From positions 434,001-498,000 of the forward strand of contig JAUXRX010000018.1 of the NCBI GenBank assembly GCA_030681645.1: a stretch of 64,000 nt of DNA, read 5' to 3'. Under the pieces are notes generated by a model. The model was not told where the DNA came from, searched no databases, and saw nothing but the letters and a program-made list of their open reading frames with translations. Source of the DNA: Archangium sp. Lineage in GTDB: Bacteria > Myxococcota > Myxococcia > Myxococcales > Myxococcaceae. Shown here one piece after another: positions 62,243 through 64,000 of this stretch; within the stretch, counting starts at the first letter, position 1; each line of letters begins with the position of its first letter. The translations under genes were made by a program, and so were the position numbers.

Positions 62243-63968
62243 GAGCCTGCTCCTCGCGGCGCTGCTCGCCGTCGCGCAGGACGTTCCAGACACCGAAGAG
62301 GTCGACGCCGAGCCCATCGCGGCCCCCGAGCCCGAGGAGGAGCCCTCGAGCGGCCTCGTCTCGTTGCTCGACTACCAGATCGCCCAGGTCAACCGCATCG
62401 ACGTGGCCAGCGGCCGCACCCGCGTCGCGGTCGAATCGAACGCGCCGTCCCCTCGCTCCGGCAGCTTCCCGGTGCGCTTCTTCATCGACAACACCACCGG
62501 CCCCCGCCAGGTGATCACCCTGTCCATCCGCAGCACCGTCTCGGGCGGCATGCACTCGGTGGTGCGCAGCGTCGAGGTCAACGCGGGCGAGCGCCGCACC
62601 GTCAACGTGCCCGTGCCCAGCGAGATGCGCTACGGCACCGTGCGCGCCGAGGGCCCGGGCATCACCGAAGACGCGAACGCCTCGATGTACTTCCAGGCCA
62701 CCTACGATCCGCAGCGGGTCGTGCTCACCATCTCCCGCCCCGAGCAGTTCGAGAAGTACGTGGGCAAGTCGCCGCGCTACTCGGGCGCGAACGTGCAGGT
62801 GCACGCCATTCCCCCCGCCGAAGCGCCCGGCGAGCTCGCCTCGTACCTGGGCTACGACGCAGTCGTGGTGCCTGACGGCTCCACCCTCGACACGCTCGAC
62901 GAGGTGCAGCGCCGCGCGCTCGAGGCCTACGTCGCCACCGGTGGCCACCTCCTCGTCGGTGGCGGCGTGCGCAGCCCCGCCATCTTCCCTCTGCTCAAGG
63001 CCATCCGCCCCGGAACGACGAACTACGGCTTCGGCAAGCTGCTCGTCACCACGGGCGCGCCGTCGGGTGATCTCGACATCTTCCGCGACACCATCACCGT
63101 CAGCCCGCACGGCTCGCTCCCCGAGTACGAGCGCCGTTACAACAACGAGGCGAAGAAAGACCTGCTGCTCCCGCAGGCCACCGCGCCCCTGGGGCGCTTC
63201 CTGTTCATCATCACCCTCTTCACCCTCGCCATCGGGCCCGGCAGCGTCTGGGTCGCGCGCCGCCGCGGCCCCGCCGCGCTGCTGGTCACCATCCCCGGGA
63301 CGGCGGTGCTCACCTGCGCGATGATCATCACCTACTCGGTGATCGCCGACGGCTTCACCGTGCACACCTCGTCGTATGGCTACACGCTGCTCGACAGCCA
63401 ACAACACCGCTTCATCACCCAGGGCGTCACCGCGTACTACGCCAACCTCGCGCCCTCGAAGGCCACCTTCGGCCCGTCGACGATGCTGGTCGCGCCCTCG
63501 GAAGATCGCCGCGAGAAGTACGTGGCCGACCTCTCCTGGAAGGACGGGCTCACGCTGGGCGGTGACTTCGTGCCGTCGCGCACCTACCGCGAGTGGGGCT
63601 TCGTCTCGGTCGAGCCGACGCGCGCGCGGGTGGTGGTGAAGAAGAAGGGGGACGCCTGGGTGGTGCAGAACGCGCTGGGCGTGCGCGTGGAGAAGGTGGT
63701 GGTCAACGTCGACGGCCGCTTCTTCACCGGCGGGCCGATCCGCGATGGCGGCGAGGACACGCTGCTGGCGGGCAACACGCTCACCTACACCGGCAACCTC
63801 GCGGCGAACCGCTTCAGCAGCGAGGTGGCGCAGGCCGTGGCGCACCGCGCCCTGCAGCACCACGAGTTCCTCGCCCGCATCGTCGACGAGACGCTCGTGC
63901 CCACCGGCGGCGTCAACACGAAGCTCAACGACGCAGAGCACTGGGTGCGTGGGGAGTTCGAAGAATGA
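62235..63968 (+). CDS. Large membrane-anchored protein of the MoxR operon, function unknown (577 aa)
   Basis: The GTG at 62235 overlaps the MoxR gene by 8 bp. A signal peptide (ESLLLAALLAVA, cut near QDVPD) is followed by a beta-rich periplasmic region of ~300 residues. Two membrane helices (about 315-340, LGRFLFIITLFTLAIGPGSV and LLVTIPGTAVLTCAMIIT) and a second soluble region complete it. A segment with VVVPDGSTLDTLDEVQRRAL and EAYVATGGHLLVGGG resembles the glutamine-amidotransferase-like fold found in some Bat-type membrane proteins. The role is unknown. Its stop overlaps the next gene's ATG (ATGA). Confidence 0.75.
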   Translation: MVESLLLAALLAVAQDVPDTEEVDAEPIAAPEPEEEPSSGLVSLLDYQIAQVNRIDVASGRTRVAVESNAPSPRSGSFPVRFFIDNTTGPRQVITLSIRSTVSGGMHSVVRSVEVNAGERRTVNVPVPSEMRYGTVRAEGPGITEDANASMYFQATYDPQRVVLTISRPEQFEKYVGKSPRYSGANVQVHAIPPAEAPGELASYLGYDAVVVPDGSTLDTLDEVQRRALEAYVATGGHLLVGGGVRSPAIFPLLKAIRPGTTNYGFGKLLVTTGAPSGDLDIFRDTITVSPHGSLPEYERRYNNEAKKDLLLPQATAPLGRFLFIITLFTLAIGPGSVWVARRRGPAALLVTIPGTAVLTCAMIITYSVIADGFTVHTSSYGYTLLDSQQHRFITQGVTAYYANLAPSKATFGPSTMLVAPSEDRREKYVADLSWKDGLTLGGDFVPSRTYREWGFVSVEPTRARVVVKKKGDAWVVQNALGVRVEKVVVNVDGRFFTGGPIRDGGEDTLLAGNTLTYTGNLAANRFSSEVAQAVAHRALQHHEFLARIVDETLVPTGGVNTKLNDAEHWVRGEFEE

Positions 63969-64000
63969 GCGCCTTGCTCGAGGTGAAGGGTCTCTCGCGG
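63965..64000 (+). CDS. ABC transporter ATP-binding protein (start only)
   Basis: ATG 63965 overlaps the upstream stop (ATGA). The first 12 residues, MSALLEVKGLSR, are the usual opening of an ABC ATPase before Walker A. The rest lies beyond the window. It is the fourth gene of this MoxR operon. Confidence 0.6.
   Translation, partial: MSALLEVKGLSR

Overview
The window is very GC-rich DNA with dense coding on both strands, GC-rich third codon positions and many 4-bp ATGA/GTGA overlaps. The protein content points to a member of the Myxococcota, probably the order Myxococcales. Two surface proteins carry a MYXO-CTERM-like tail (Cys-Gly-Cys, one hydrophobic helix, Arg-rich end). There are large Ig-repeat and Cys-rich lipoproteins with Asp-Ala-Gly linkers, OmpA proteins with thrombospondin type-3 repeats, an FHA protein with a 'repeat-companion' domain, and several MoxR AAA+ operons. 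No rRNA, tRNA, CRISPR array, prophage or complete insertion sequence was seen.

Layout. 1-1001: the end of a secreted esterase gene and a Cys-rich YkgJ-like protein. 1254-10088 (-): one 8.8-kb reading frame that joins a lipoprotein with 14 tandem Ig-like repeats and a MYXO-CTERM-like tail to a complete OmpA/TSP3 protein. 10351-14597 (+): a 1076-residue protein coupled to a RavA-type MoxR ATPase. A vWA-like protein that may belong with them lies 5 kb downstream at 19999-21453. Between them (-) sit a dehydrogenase-hydratase with three SCP2 domains and an SCP2-type thiolase, resembling the peroxisomal beta-oxidation pair of eukaryotes. An 18-bp inverted repeat lies upstream. 21588-26290 (+): an OmpA protein coupled to a Cys-rich lipoprotein.

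26516-34681 (+) is a tightly coupled operon: DUF58, transglutaminase-like, MoxR, TPR and MORN-repeat proteins. Next come a discoidin-domain membrane protein of glycosyltransferase type (-), an FHA protein (+), a DUF3494 (ice-binding-like) plus VWD surface protein (-) and a beta-helix lipoprotein (+). 43913-46776 holds an ABC-2 exporter and an unknown protein. 46778-51000 has a hybrid histidine kinase, a beta-barrel candidate, a DUF547 protein and a ComEA-like protein.

51268-58869 is an energy-coupled transport region: tonB-exbD-exbB, two bacterial PH-domain membrane proteins, a lipoprotein, and a TonB-dependent receptor that carries its own TonB-like domain. 58880-64000: a Uma2-like protein, then a second MoxR operon that opens with a membrane protein containing a collagen-like Gly-X-Y tract and runs into an ABC transporter gene cut by the window edge.

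The most unusual signal is a roughly 25-bp repeat, often present as inverted pairs. It occurs in five places. In two consecutive genes an inverted pair sits in frame between the start codon and the hydrophobic core of the signal peptide, and one copy lies inside the linker between two SCP2 domains. All family names come from motif recognition in the sequence; no search was run.
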